A stretch of DNA of 64,000 nt from Ascaphus truei (Eukaryota; Chordata; Amphibia; Anura; Ascaphidae). Shown piece by piece: positions 33,755 through 45,459 of the stretch (positions are counted from its first letter, which is position 1; the number at the start of each line of letters is the position of its first letter). The position numbers and the translations under genes are program-made. Where the stretch lies: the NCBI GenBank assembly GCA_036426205.1, contig CM071570.1, positions 143,584,450 through 143,648,449 on the forward strand, in the 5' to 3' direction. The notes under the pieces were generated by a model. The model ran no database searches. It saw only the letters and a program-made list of their open reading frames with translations, and had not been told where the DNA came from.

Positions 33755-35745
33755 AAGGAGGTTAGAACAAGCCAGGGTCAGGGCGGGCTGCTGACAGGAA
33801 CAAGGTCAGAACAAGCTAGGGTCAGGGTGGGCTGCTGACAGGAACAAGGTGAGAACAAGCCAGGGTCAGGGCGGGCTGCTGACAGGAACAAGGTCAGAAC
33901 AAGCTAGGGTCAGGGCGGGCTGCTGACAGGAACAAGGTCAGAACAAGCCAGGGTCAGGGCGGGCTGCTGACAGGAACAAGGTCAGAACAAGCTAGGGTCA
34001 GGGCGGGCTGCTGACAGGAACAAGGTGAGAACAAGCCAGGGTCAGGGCGGGCTGCTGACAGGAACAGGTTCAGAACAAGCAAAGGGTCAGGCGGTGGCTG
34101 CTGACATGAACAAGGTCAAACAACCCAGGGTCAGGCGGGATGCGACAGGAACAGGTCAGAACAGCAGGTCAGGGCGGCTGCTGACAGGAACAAGGGTCAG
34201 AACAAGCCGGTCAGGGGCGGGGGGCTGCTGACGAGGAACAAGGTCAGAACCAGCTAGGGTCAAGCGGCTGCTGCTGACAGGAACAAGGTGAGAACATCTA
34301 GGGTCAGGGCGGGGCTGCTGACAGGAAATAGGTCACAAACACTCAGGGTCGAGTGGCAGGGCTGCTGCGACAAGGAGCCAGCATGGTCATCGTTGTGAGA
34401 ACACAGTAGAACCAGTCTGGTCGGGCGGGCTGCTGACAGAACAAGTGTATAAAACCAGGGTCAGGGGCGTGTTCTGAAAGGGAACAAGGTGAGAACAAGC
34501 CAGGGTCAGGGCGGGCTGCTGTCAGGAACAAGGTGAGAACAAGCTAGGGTCAGGGCGGGCTGCTGACAGGAACAAGGTCAGAACAAGCTAGGGTCAGGGC
34601 GGGCTGCTGACAGGAACAAGGTGAGAACAAGCTAGGGTCAGGGCGGGCTGCTGACAGGAACAAGGTGAGAACAAGCTAGGGTCAGGGCGAGCTGCTGACA
34701 GGAACAAGGTCAGAACAAGCTAGGGTCAGGGCGGGCTCTGAAAGCGATCCGCCCCGGATCTCCTGCGGAGCCTGCGTGGGAACTAGTCAGAACAAGCTAG
34801 GTCGCAGGCGGCTGCTGACAGGAACAAGGTCAGAACAAGCAGCTAGGGTCAAGAGGCGGGCTGCTGACAGGAACAAGGTCAGAACAAGCTAGGGTCAGGG
34901 CTGCGCTGACAGGAACAAGGTCAGAACAAACCAGGTCAAAGGGCGGGATGCTGACAGGAAAAGGTCAGAACAAGCTAGGGTCAGGGCGGGCTGCTGACAG
35001 GAACAAGGCAAACAAACCAGGGTCAGGGCGGGATGCTGACAGTGAACAAGGTTCAGAACAAGCTAGGGTCAGGCGGGCTGCTGACAGAACAAGTCAAACA
35101 ACCCAGGGTCAGGCGGGTGCTGCAGGAACAAGGTCAAACACAGCGTCGGGCGGCTGCATGAACAGGAACAAGGGTCAAGTAACAAGCGTGTCAGGGGCGG
35201 GGGGCTGCTGACAGAAAAGTCAGAACACAGCTAGGTCAAGGCGCTGCTGACAGAACAAGGTGCAGAACACAGGGTCAGGGCGGGCTGCTGACAGGAACAG
35301 GTCACAAACCAGGGTCAGGGCGGGCTGCTGACAGGAACAATGCAATAAACAAAGCCAGTCGTCGGGCGGGCTGCTGAGCAGAACAAGTGCAACAACAGGG
35401 TCAGGGGCTGCTGACAGGAACAAGGTAGAACAAGCAGGTTCAGGGCGGGCTGCTGACAGGAACAAGGTGAGAACAAAGCTAGGGTCAGGGCGGCCTGCTG
35501 ACAGGAAACAAGGTATAACAAGCTAGGGTCAGGCGGCCTGCTGACAGAACATAGGTAAACAGCTAGGGTCAGTGCGGGCTGCTCNNNNNNNNNNNNNNNN
35601 NNNNNNNNNNNNNNNNNNNNNNNNNNNNNNNNNNNNNNNNNNNNNNNNNNNNNNNNNNNNNNNNNNNNNNNNNNNNNNNCGGGCTGCTGACAGGAACAAG
35701 GTGAGAACAAGCTAGGGTCAGGGCGGCCTGAAGAAAGGTCAGAGC
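33755..35745 (+). repeat. 44-bp minisatellite with an assembly gap
   Basis: The unit runs from AAGGTCAGAACAAGCTAGGG to TCAGGGCGGGCTGCTGACAG and GAAC, 44 bp, with a GTGAGAACAAGCC variant. Roughly 40 units are present. Units at 33775-34060, 34490-34730 and 35690-35730 are nearly identical. Units at 34060-34480 and 34740-35580 are riddled with single-base insertions and deletions. A run of 95 N occupies 35585-35679. Frames through the array are artefacts. Confidence 0.95.
35585..35679. other. Assembly gap (95 N)
   Basis: Ninety-five undetermined bases inside the 44-bp array. The true array length is unknown. Confidence 0.99.
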
Positions 35746-36009
35746 GACAAGGTAAGGGGTCTGAAGCCAGCAACGAGGTCAGAGAAAGCAACATCCGGGA
35801 AAGGTGGCAGGCCTGATAGGTCAGGAACACACAGGCAACAAGATGGCTGAACCAAATTAAACTGACAACCAAGGATCAGACAGTTTTAAATGAAGATAAG
35901 GGGCGTGTTCAAGCAGCTGATTGAGAACAGATGCAGCATCATGCTCGCCAGGTAAACCTGTAATGCTCAGAAGCTCAGTATACTGTACAGTATACAGAAG
36001 CAGTGGAGC

Positions 36010-37029
36010 CAGTGGCGTAGATAGACATGCGTGGGCTCCTGGACAAAAACAATATCAGGGCCCCATTAATATTAATATTGACTGCATTTTTTTTTATCCC
36101 TCCCCCAATCCTCTCCCATCACCCCTCCTCATCATCATCCCTCCTCATCATCTATCCCCTTCCTCCTTCTCATCTCTCTCCTCTCTTCATCATCTCTACT
36201 TCCCGTCTCTCTCCCTCATTCTCTCCCGTTCCTCCTCCTCCCCATCTCTCTCCCTCATTCTCTCCCCCTCCTCATCATCTCTCCCTCTCCTCCTCTTCAT
36301 CTCTCCCTGTCCTCCTCCTCCTCATCTCTCACCCTCCTCATTATCTCTCCCCCTCCTCCTCAACCTCTTCATCTCCCCTCCTCATCCTCCTCATTATCTC
36401 TCCCCTCCTCCTCATCTCTCCCCCTCCTCCTCATCATCTCTCCCCCTCATTATATCTCTTGCCTCCTCCTCATCACCATCATTATCAGCTCTCCCCCATC
36501 ATTATCACCATCATCATAAGCTCTTCCGCTCATAATCATCATCAACATCATCAGATCTCTGCCTCATCACCACATCTCCCCTAATCATCATCACATCCCC
36601 CCTCCTCCATGCTTACCTGTAATAGAGACTGGTGCAGGGAGATGGTATGTGGCGGCGGGCCTCCGGCATTAAACAGAACATAAGCCGACAGAGGAATCAG
36701 CAGTTGTTACACAGCAGAGCAGGACAGCCAGGGAGGAGCGCGTTCTAGCAACAGACATCGGAAGTAAGAAAGATTTCCGGGTCAGACCACTAGAGCGCGC
36801 TCCTCCCCTGCCATCCTGCTCTGCCTGTGTAACAACTGCTGATTCCTCTGCCGGCTTATCTTCTGTTTAACGTCGGGGTCCCGCCGCCGCATATCATCTC
36901 CCCCCGCCTGTCTCTATTTGAAGAGAGACAGATGGGCCAACGACACGGGAGGGGGGCGGGTAGCAGACACCCCAAGAGCTCATGCTCCCAGGCTTTGCCC
37001 AGGCTGCCCGGGCTATAGCTATGCCTGTG
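36010..37029. mobile_element. hAT-like element with internal pyrimidine expansion (copy 1)
   Basis: Starts CAGTGGCGTAGATAGAC and ends, inverted, CACAGGCATAGCTATAGC. The flanks share TGGAG, compatible with an 8-bp duplication. Without it, the R3-like host reads continuously (GCAGTGGAG to TTGTCCAGCAGCTG), as at 44550-44575. After GGGCCCCATTAATATTAAT there is a CTC/CAT-rich tract (36090-36600) that yields long meaningless serine/proline frames. A purine/pyrimidine-balanced hairpin follows at 36710-36880 around AACAACTGCTGATTCCTC. Confidence 0.75.
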
Positions 37030-38400
37030 GATGGAGTTGTCCAGCAGCTGATTAAACTGTAGAGCTACTGCTTTTGATTGTCCTGGTTATGAATTTGGAT
37101 CACTCAGGGCTTGACAGTGTAAGGGATCCAGTCCAGGCTTTGGCAGGATCTTGCCCTTACCTGGCTGCTGTGAACTGTTATTGGATGCACCTGTTCCAGG
37201 GCTTAAATAGCAGACAGTGCCTCCCAGCTCCCACCCGAGCATTGTATACATTTAGTTGTGTTCCTGGCCAACCTGGGCTCTAGTTCCTGAGCCTTCTGTG
37301 TGGCATTCCTGTTGCTGTGGCTTGCCTTTTCCCTGTGGCTTCCCCGTTCCTGAGACTTCCATGTAGCTTACCTATTGCTGTGGCGTGCATATCCCTGTGG
37401 CTTCCCTGTTCATTGGATTTCCCTGTTGCTGTCCCTGGACCGTGACCCCGACCTCGCTGCCTTCCACCTACACTGATCTCTGACTGTCTCCTGGACTTTG
37501 CAACTCTGCCGCCAGCCCTGACCCCTGCTTCCATACCAACTACAGATAATCTTACAGGACTTTGTCCCGGGGACCTGGTCAGTTTATTTGCATCCCTACC
37601 TCAGTCATGTGGGTCCGCTTCCTGATTGGACACGAGCACCGTCACAGACAGTACCTTTCAAGTCTCAAGGCACCTTCCAGGTGCCTTAGGATTTGCCTTC
37701 TTGGGATAGGCCTTGTCAAATTATTTTAGGAGACATGGGGCATGAGTATTAGGGACTATTTCCCCCAATATCTCTTCTGAACCATACCATTTCCAGTCAA
37801 CCAGATACTGGAGCTATCCTCAATGTCTCAGATAATAGCGGATCTTAGCTACCTGGAAAAAAGAGAATTGCATCCCGGAAATGTAATTTCAACAAATGGT
37901 TTAAATAGATGTGAAAGGCAGGATGTACAGTATCTGTAACAATTCTGTCAGATTGAGACAAAAAGCTATGAGGGTAATGTGTTTTTCAATAGTGAATGGG
38001 CCAAAACATTTGTGGTTAGGGTTTGCAGGAGGGTGATTATGTCTTAGATGCTGAATAAAAAGGAGCACTGAAACTATTTACTTGATCCTGCACATCAGTC
38101 CAAACATAGATTTGGTGTAGTACAGGTATTCAATTATAGAAAAATGGCACTCTAGTGGTCTTGTGAAAAAATACTGCAAAAAGTTATTAAATAATTCTAA
38201 CAAAAAATAAATGTTTCCATACCTACATGGACCTTTTTTCAAACGGTGTTGAAAAAGGAGCATGGGGACCAAAATGTTTTTTGTTAAAGATGCAACTGCC
38301 GGTTATGAGCCACGTGCCACGTGGGCCCTGTGTGGCATCCTACTCCACTCCTATCCTGCGCCGTGGAAATTCTTAATTTTCACATGATTTAGCTGAAACC
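37030..38400. other. R3-like remnant and unassigned DNA
   Basis: 37030-37300 continues the element family seen at 44560-44660 (GAGCTACTGCTTTTGAT, ACTCAGGGCTTGACAG). 37300-37530 has loose near-repeats of GTGGCTTNCCTGTT type. The rest is unassigned, with no gene. Confidence 0.4.
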
Positions 38401-38404
38401 TGTC

Positions 38405-38600
38405 ACTTATTGTATTGTATATCTTTATTTATATAGAGCCAAAAGTGTATTCAGCGCTTCACAAAGAATACAGTACAGGGAATTATAATAATACAATAAG
38501 TGCAGCAAAATCAGACAATAGGAAAGGAAATCCCTGCCCCGAAGAGCTTACAATCTAAGATATTTGATAGGAGACTTACAGGGACAGCAGGTGAGGGAAT
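38405..38600 (-). mobile_element. 3' end of an L2-like LINE
   Basis: On the minus strand it reads GATTGTAAGCTCTTCGGGGC, then GTGAAGCGCTGAATACACT, then TATAAATAAAGATATACAAT. This parallels the 3' end at 61090-61380 on the plus strand (GAAGCGCTATGTACATCA, then CAAATAAAGACATACAATA). It is 5' truncated. Confidence 0.75.
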
Positions 38601-38654
38601 AAGTGCTTATTCCCGTTCATGTGCACACGATCTGATATCACACAGATGTACAGT

Positions 38655-39630
38655 CAGTGTAAGTACTTCAAGTTTATTTAATTGAAATATAAAGAGTAAA
38701 AACTTGAACACACCAAAATTTATTTTTAGAGAATGGAATGTTTTATTAGCACACAATAATAAACTAAAAATTAATAATACAAAAATACAAAGTCTCTTCT
38801 TCCAAATGTTATTTTATTTTTCTGCTCCGAACTGGCTAGCTCTTGGACGTCTTCTTTGCGTGTAAAGAAAGAGAATATTCAATAATAATAATCGCACATA
38901 CAGTAATAGTGTGCTGCTCATGCGTGTCGCTGGCTATGGAGCCTGGTTGAAATGCATATGCGTGTCATAGCATTTCTCTGCATGCGTGTCAAATTGGAAC
39001 CTTGTTGAAATGCTTATGCGTGTCATAGCATTTATGCACATGCATGTCAATATGGAACCTGGTTGAAACGCATATGTATGTCTTAGCATTTCTTATTTTT
39101 TTGTGGTGGCCCATTCGCTGCGAATGGGTTACCTGTACCCCCATGGATGGCATAGGTTTCAAGTGACAATCAATGGGTTTATTTCCTAATGTGTATTGTA
39201 ATGTACATTTTATTTTATTGTGTATTTATATTTTTCAATACAAATGACAAAAGCAAAGCGCTATTAGCCATATTTGGCTACAAGAGCTTTTGCACATTTG
39301 TATGTCTGATAATGGAGGTAGAGGGCATGAGGGATGAGATATTTTAAATATTTTAAATTAGATATTTATATATATTTAAATGAGTTTAGTACTTTATGAA
39401 CAGTACTACTGTAAGTGCATTTAATTTAAATGTAAAGAGTAAAAACTTGAACACATCAAAAAGTATTTTAAAAGAATGGAATGTTTTATTATTACGCTAA
39501 TAAAGTAATAATTAATTATGCGCAAATACAAAGTCGTCTCGTCTTCCAAATTTACAATCTTCTTCTATTTTTATTCTTCTAAATGGTTGGCTCTTCTTGG
39601 ATGTCTTGGTCTGTAAAGAAAGAGACAGTA
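38655..39630. repeat. Diverged duplication flanking a 58-bp tandem repeat
   Basis: Segments 38665-38890 and 39415-39630 are diverged direct copies: AAGAGTAAAAACTTGAACAC, GAATGGAATGTTTTATTA, TCTTGGATGTCTT-type blocks and GTAAAGAAAGAGA in both. Between them, 38938-39098 holds nearly three copies of a 58-bp unit (GGAACCTGGTTGAAATGC, then TATGCGTGTCATAGCATTT). The duplicated segments may be the 3' parts of the element whose coding remnant lies at 39880-40870. Confidence 0.65.
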
Positions 39631-39879
39631 TTCAATATGAATAATTGCACCTTACATGATGAAATCCTGAGGGTTTAGAGTGAGAAGGAAATACATGGCA
39701 TGCATGGATTTAAGCACAGTACAGAGCATTACCTGGCAATATTAATGGATGAGTTTTCTGCACCAAGGGTGTGTTTACTGCATGTTGACTTTGCCGCCCC
39801 AAACATGCAAAACATAAAAGACGCATTAAACAATGAATACAGTAGCAGAACGGTCATTTTATTTTTAAATTAATAGTGC

Positions 39880-40870
39880 AGGTAGTCGTCCCCAAAGCCA
39901 TTGGAGTTCCAACAATGAGCCCTTTGATGCCACAAAAAGGCATTGATGGTGTCTTTCAAAGCTTTGCAACAAGCATGGTCATATTGAAATTGCGCCTGAC
40001 CATCCACAATAGCTTTGCATAAATTATCAGGAAGTGACTTCTTGCACCTTGTGCCTTCAAAATGAACATTTTGGCACCCCAGATTATACTACTCATAAGT
40101 GACATTGTGTTTAAAAATGAGCATGGCTAAAACCAAAAAATAGAGATGCACATGTCCCTCTCAATCATGTCCATTCGAACCCCCTCTCCATTCTCTCCAA
40201 AATATGATCTAACTTGGCCTCCATTCTATCCACGTATTGCTGTGTTGTGCTAGGCATTTCGCAGCCACTAAAAACATCCAACATGCGCATGACTGAGCTG
40301 GATCGGGTGCAAGGTGTACGGGGGTAATCCGGTTGGGCTTTGACGGGGCTACGTGAGCAGTGATAGCTCCACCAAGCATCGATTGGTGCTAGGCAGGGTG
40401 TGCAGGGGCGGTCCGGTTAGGTATCGATGGGCGAAGGACTAGATGTGCGGGGGATGGCTTGTTCGGCATCGGTGGACGAAGGACGAGGTGAGCGAGCGAT
40501 GGATGGGCATCGGTGGTCGGATGAGATGAACGGGGAACGGCTGGTTCGGCATCGGTGGGTGCACTGCGTGGTGTGCAGGGAACGGCTGGTTTGGATATGC
40601 TTGAAGCAGGTGAGCTGGAGCCACTCCGCCAAATCATTTTAGAAGAGATTACTTTTGCCATTTTCTTCTTTCTGAACCAAGGTCCGGGATTCTTTACCTT
40701 TGGAACTATTGGTGTCGTTTCTTTAGGGACCTTTGCCTTTCGCTGGGGGGGAGGGGGTGGGGGAGGGGTGGAAGAAGGGGGGGGGGGCTCGGAAACAACT
40801 GCTACCTTTCACTTTCTCATGGCCGAGACAGCAGCAGTAAGCAGGTTATTGCGTCCATAGATTTTGGAAC
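39880..40870 (-). pseudogene. Unrecognised coding remnant, probably from a DNA transposon
   Basis: On the minus strand there is a proline-rich segment (PPPPSSTPPPPPPQRK-like, 40745-40800), the frame MAKVISSKMIWRSGSSSP at 40661 onward with repeated RPPMPN/RSSHPTTDA units, then in another frame EMPSTTQQYVDRMEAKLDHI (about 40250-40190) and a tail with CKKSLPDNLCKAIVDGQAQF. The coiled-coil-like QYVDRMEAKLDHILERMER resembles the accessory protein of some DNA transposons. I cannot name the family. Frameshifts show it is inactive. Confidence 0.35.
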
Positions 40871-41154
40871 GATCCATGGCAGAAGATGAAGCACAATACA
40901 GTATCTGGACAAGAGTTTGTTCAGATAGAGATCAGCGTGTGGTAGGCTATGCAATTTGTTTCAACTTTTATGCACAGTATCCCTGACGTCTTTCATTTGC
41001 GGGCAGGCCCACGATGTAGAGGTGTAAAAAATGGGTGTATACTTTAACTGTACAGGTACATAATAAATACACCAACACTTCTGTAGATGCAATACACATT
41101 GAATACACATCGGATATACATTCATTTGTGCTTCATTCCTTTTCTAAAGCAGCG

Positions 41155-41346
41155 ATGCCCAGAAAAGTTATTTCAAAGGATCTTAGCATGACAATACTGC
41201 AGATGTACAAGAAAGGACACGGAATAATGCAGATCACACGGTGGTTAGCTACATCGGACATCCAGGTATCACAGCACTGTGTCGGCTATCATGCCCATGT
41301 ATGGACTAAAAGTGATGTGAGGATTCGACTGGTCTCAACACAGTAA
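41155..41346 (+). pseudogene. Short helix-turn-helix-like frame, divergent to the previous remnant
   Basis: The frame starting at 41155 reads MPRKVISKDLSMTILQMYKK, then GHGIMQITRWLATSDIQV. This is basic with two predicted helices and the spacing of a transposase N-terminal DNA-binding domain. It stops after 63 residues. It faces away from the minus-strand remnant at 39880-40870, as two-gene DNA transposons often do. No catalytic domain was seen downstream. Confidence 0.35.
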
Positions 41347-41349
41347 GTA

Positions 41350-41935
41350 CTGTATACACTTGCTCTTGTAATACTGTAAAAGATTGTTCCATGTCCATCT
41401 TTCAATGCTCGTCAAATCGCCGCAAACAGGGGGAATATGCCACATGAGAATCCAGAGATGGACACAAATTTTCCCTGTCAAGTGGCTCAGAACAGGCGGT
41501 TTCTTCTGTAGCATTTTAATAGAAGTTCAAAAATGTACTGTACTGTACTTTAATACTGAATTGTATTGTAACATTGAGACCAAGTTGAGAAACATTATTA
41601 TATAGAAGAAATACTGTCTTTTTAGTAGTTACCATATGGTGGTGGTCTTTACATTTAAATGTCTTTAAATGGAATTTTTACCTTTGTTCATTTAATGTAA
41701 CCATGTCTTGTCATTATAACTATACATATTTGATAATCCTTTAGCCAGGTTAGATACTCAGTTAAAATGTTTTTGGATATGTTGACGCATTCTTGCAATA
41801 TTTGCTACAATAACTGCCCTGGTACATTGCTTACATCTAAGTGACACTAGATGTGACCTCATTACTGTTTGTATATTTAATAACCGCAGGAGGTATGAAC
41901 CCATTCAGATTGTGTAAAATGATATACGGACTAAA
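41350..41935. other. AT-rich DNA, no feature seen
   Basis: No gene or repeat relationship recognised. Confidence 0.45.
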
Positions 41936-41939
41936 AATA

Positions 41940-42065
41940 ATTACACTGAGTTTGAAGCAGGGGAGCCTGGTTCAAATCCTGGTGTCAGCTCCCTGTGACC
42001 TTGGGAAAGGCACTCCACCAAATAATAGATTTGCATGCAAAAATTATATGTTCATTGTTGAGTAA
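41940..42065 (+). mobile_element. CORE/MIR-type SINE (copy 3, truncated)
   Basis: TACACTGAGTTTGAAGCAGG leads into GGTTCAAATCCTGGTGTCAG (B-box region) and TGTGACCTTGGGAAAGGCAC (core). It matches the SINEs at 9931-10137 and 25468-26234 in the opposite orientation. Confidence 0.75.
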
Positions 42066-42435
42066 ACTGGCAGCTCCACAGAAACAAATAACGTATTAAT
42101 ATAAAAATACAAATGTTTGACACCATTAAAAAAATGTCTCAAATTTAGTTTAAATGATTGTGCCATGTACATCTTTTAATAACATGATTTTAAAACTGTA
42201 GGGAGGTGAGCGGCTGGTGGATGAGATCAGCGATGCAAATGATGAACAGTCCACGGCAGCGGTTCAGATGGTTCTGGAGAAGACAACAAAAGACAGAAAA
42301 GCCCAATGCTACATCCAATTTGACAAAATATATAGTAATTAGTATATAGTTAAATACGTCAATAATAATATTCTCATAAATAAGGGTCATTTAGTTAAAC
42401 CCTTTGGCCAAAGCGTTATAAGCCCGGAAGCCAAC

Positions 42436-43106
42436 TGTGATACCAGCACTGGCATCTAGGTGCTGGAAAGAGTTAATCCTCCCAGGAGTTGTAAAGAACA
42501 CCTGAAATCTAGTTAATCAGCCTGGGCTGAACTTCTGAAAAACAAGGAAGTGTTTGGTCACAGGCTGAGCCTGACCCAGAAAGGCAGTGAGAAAAACTGA
42601 CCGGTTTTCCCTAAGAGAAGGAGGGAGACAGAAGGGGCTCCCCAGCTACCAGAGGCTGGTTAAAGAAGTTGGCAGATTGTGAGAGAAGCTGCTGAGAGAG
42701 CCATGCTGAAGCAGTGTAACGAAACTGAGAGAGAGTGAGAGACACTGCTGAAAGAGCCGTGCTGAACCAGGGACATCCCCAGATGGACTAAGATAAGCAA
42801 AATCCTTTCTATTGCTACAATATGACAAAAGACTATGCTGTTTCTTTATTGCATATGCCAGGGCATATTTTGGGGTGGGAACTGGCTTAGCTGGCTGCCC
42901 GGTAGACAGGGCTGAAGAAGTAAGTTAGATCCCTGACCGGGATAGGTTTTTATTTATGCTTTTTATTTGTTTGGTTTTCTTAAAGGGGCGGTGGACCTGC
43001 GAATATGTTACTTAAACCCCTATAAATAAACCCCACGTAAATAGAAGTACTGTGTTTCCGGCCTTATTTGGGATCAAAGGGACCTCAAAGTGATGTGGTT
43101 GTCACA
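42436..43106 (+). mobile_element. Possible solo LTR
   Basis: The 671-bp segment begins TGTGATACCAGC and ends GGTTGTCACA, so it has the TG...CA ends and the short TGTGA/TCACA inverted termini of retroviral-type LTRs. A TATAAATAAA at 43021-43030 could be the polyadenylation signal, with GTACTGTGTTTCC after it. Flanks CCAAC and CTATC match at only 3 of 5. No internal coding region or second copy was seen. Confidence 0.4.
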
Positions 43107-44435
43107 CTATCCATACAGCATAATGAAAGAACATTCCTTACTTTAAAAAGTGGGTAGTGATGAGCTTAAACCCTGGGAGGAGAGGCCACTAACCTCCAAA
43201 ACAACTGATACCAGTTGAAAATGAAATTAACAAACACACAACCCCAGCAAGCTCTATCCCCAAAACCAATGTCCTAATCCCCCCTCTCTCAATGACAAGA
43301 TGAGATGACAGTGCTCAGTTTTACAAACCCTGTTTGCCAGGGGCAGAATCTTTGAATAGAGGAATATGGCAGCTCGGGGGAGTCGTTAAAACGTGAAAGC
43401 AGCAGGGAGGTGGGGGATGGGAGGGGGGTGGGCACAGGTGTATGAGCAGTCTCTGCAAAAAGCAAACCAAACACCTATTTCAACAGCATTACTTGTCACC
43501 CTGTAATTCAGTAAAGTCCCCCACCACCTTTGGGAAAAATTTATTTAACATGCATGGACAAGCGTGAAATGTAGTCTTGTTGTCTACTGCTGAGGTAAAA
43601 GCTCCTTTTAGCTGTTCAAAGGAGAGTTGAACTTGGGGTGATTAGATAAATGGAGAACCTTATATGGTTAAAACAGTAATACCAGTGTGGAGAACCCCCG
43701 GATAAAGCACCCATACCAGTTGCAAAATCGCATGAAACGTTTTTCCGACGATCCTTGACTCTTGAGCTTGTTAGGGTATGTAGTGTCAGTATGCAAGTCC
43801 ACAATACAACTACACATTGGCACACCATCAATAAGCTTTTTCCTCCTGATGAGAGGATCGTGACCTCCTTCAATCTGCATCAGCACAGGTTCTAATGAAG
43901 ATGTCAGCACCACAGAGACTTTGGCCCTGAAGATACTAGCTCTATTCTCAGCATTGAGTAATTCCAGGAGTTTTATATATGGACCCAGACCCAATGCTGA
44001 ATCCTCTGGTCAGCTTATCTTTAAAACTTCCGCTGAGTGCCCTTTGGAAATGAAATTGCTGAGATGCTTCATTTAAGTTAGTATCAGACACTCCCTTCTT
44101 GAAAGTTGACTCTGCAGTCTGAGTTTGATCTGGGTCAAAGAACAGAGTAGTCATTGCTTGCATAAAGTCTTCAAGACATCCCCGATCATGGGACTTATGA
44201 TGAAAAGCACAAACTAACAGTAGGACAAGTTAGTGGGCAGTCGGAAAATAGGTCACAGAAAACATTTCCAGGAGTAGTATCTTAGTCTCACCTAAGGGCA
44301 TAGTTTGCTGATAATCCAATTATTTTTGAAGCATGTTATCTTGCGCTTCAAAGATTTGAATAGAACCTACCATTTCTGCTATGGCATGCTTGGTACAGCT
44401 GAATCTATGGTTTGGCCAGTTCAAAATATTAAGCA
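43107..44435 (-). other. Unrecognised minus-strand frames
   Basis: Overlapping minus-strand frames at 43948-44163 (MTTLFFDPDQTQTAESTFK...) and 43668-43994 (GPYIKLLELLNAENRASIFR...) have protein-like composition but different phases. They might be a decayed retroelement gag or a processed pseudogene. I recognise no domain. The remaining DNA (43107-43600, 44165-44435) shows nothing. Confidence 0.25.
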
Positions 44436-44439
44436 TTGG

Positions 44440-44660
44440 AACATGGTGGGCTCTGAGTCACAGATCATATCCCAATAGCTGGAGACGATGGATCTGAGTC
44501 AAGCAGGGTTGCAGCAGGCTGATCAGGTAAACCTGTAGAGCTCAGAAGTATACTGAATCAGTGGAGCTGTCCAGCACCTGATTTTGCTCTCTTCTAGAGC
44601 TACTGCATTTGAGGGCTAATGTTGTGAGTTTTGATCCCGCAGGACCTGACAGTTAACATA
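44440..44660 (+). repeat. R3-related repeat fragment
   Basis: ATCCCAATAGCTGGAGACG, GATCAGGTAAACCTGTAGAG, AGTGGAGCTGTCCAGCACC and TAGAGCTACTGCATTTGA match pieces of 33650-33670, 35945-35960 and 37030-37080. It is the uninterrupted version of the host sequence around the hAT-like insertion at 36010. Confidence 0.65.
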
Positions 44661-44849
44661 ATGCTGCCATTAGTTCAGTTTGGTACCAGGAGAGATTGCC
44701 TTTTAATATCATGTTAATAAAATATTACATAACCAAAAAATGTCTGACAACGAAAGTCGACAATGTTTGACTCACACATTGTAATCTAAACCCATCAAAT
44801 ATGGTAGTCATTAACCAAGCACCACTATTTTAACTCATGACAGCGGGGA

Positions 44850-45036
44850 GTTATTTACTAAAGTCTCCTGGTTGCAAAACCAGTGCAAAGTAATTGCACC
44901 AGATCTCTCAAATAGATTCTCTCAAAAAAAAATTGCATTTGCTTTCAATGGGATTCCTTTCCTTTGATAAATATGGTGCTGTTTTCTACACTGTTTTTAC
45001 TTAACTTTTGCAGCTGATAGACTATGGTAAATAACC
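44850..45036. mobile_element. Foldback MITE
   Basis: Starts GTTATTTACTAAAG and ends ATGGTAAATAAC. The interior pairs imperfectly (GCAAAACCAGTGCAAAGT, ACTTAACTTTTGCAGC). Related to the MITE split at 14214-14908. Confidence 0.65.
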
Positions 45037-45152
45037 TTCAGAGCTATTAGTGAACACTGGCCTTCTGGTTCACGGTATAAGGACATCACTGAGAGATCAT
45101 TCACTTATCATGTGCAATGTTTTAAGTGAACAAAATATGTGTTGGAGGACTT

Positions 45153-45459
45153 CGGCTGCGTCCATGGTATGGCAGATTGTGCGGACGTGAGCGAACAGAC
45201 TGCCTTAAGGCAGTGTTCGCGTCTATGTGGCGTGCGGGCGCGTACGCACGGAATCCGGAAGGGGGTTCATGTTGCGCAAGAAATCAGTTGAAACTGATTT
45301 CTTGGCGCGACAGACGGGTCACGAGAGAGGTTCGCCCAATGAGGGCGAACCAGGTCCGAACGTCCCTAGACGCCCACGGACGGCGCGCGTACCATGGCCA
45401 GAGAAAGCACCCGCTTTCCCTCAGCCTCCGCACGGGAGAAATTACCATGGACGCAGCCT
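45153..45459. mobile_element. CpG-rich MITE
   Basis: Ends CGGCTGCGTCCATGGTA and (inverted) AGGCTGCGTCCATGGTAAT form a clear terminal repeat. A second inverted pair lies inside: CAGACTGCCTTAAGGCAG, and TCAGTTGAAACTGATTTC-like arms. It carries the CCAATGAGGGCGAACCAGG block of this group. Frames within it are not genes. Confidence 0.75.

Noticed and set aside
35315..35872. 185-residue minus-strand frame
   Set aside because: It runs through the 95-N gap and the 44-bp minisatellite, so it is not a real frame.
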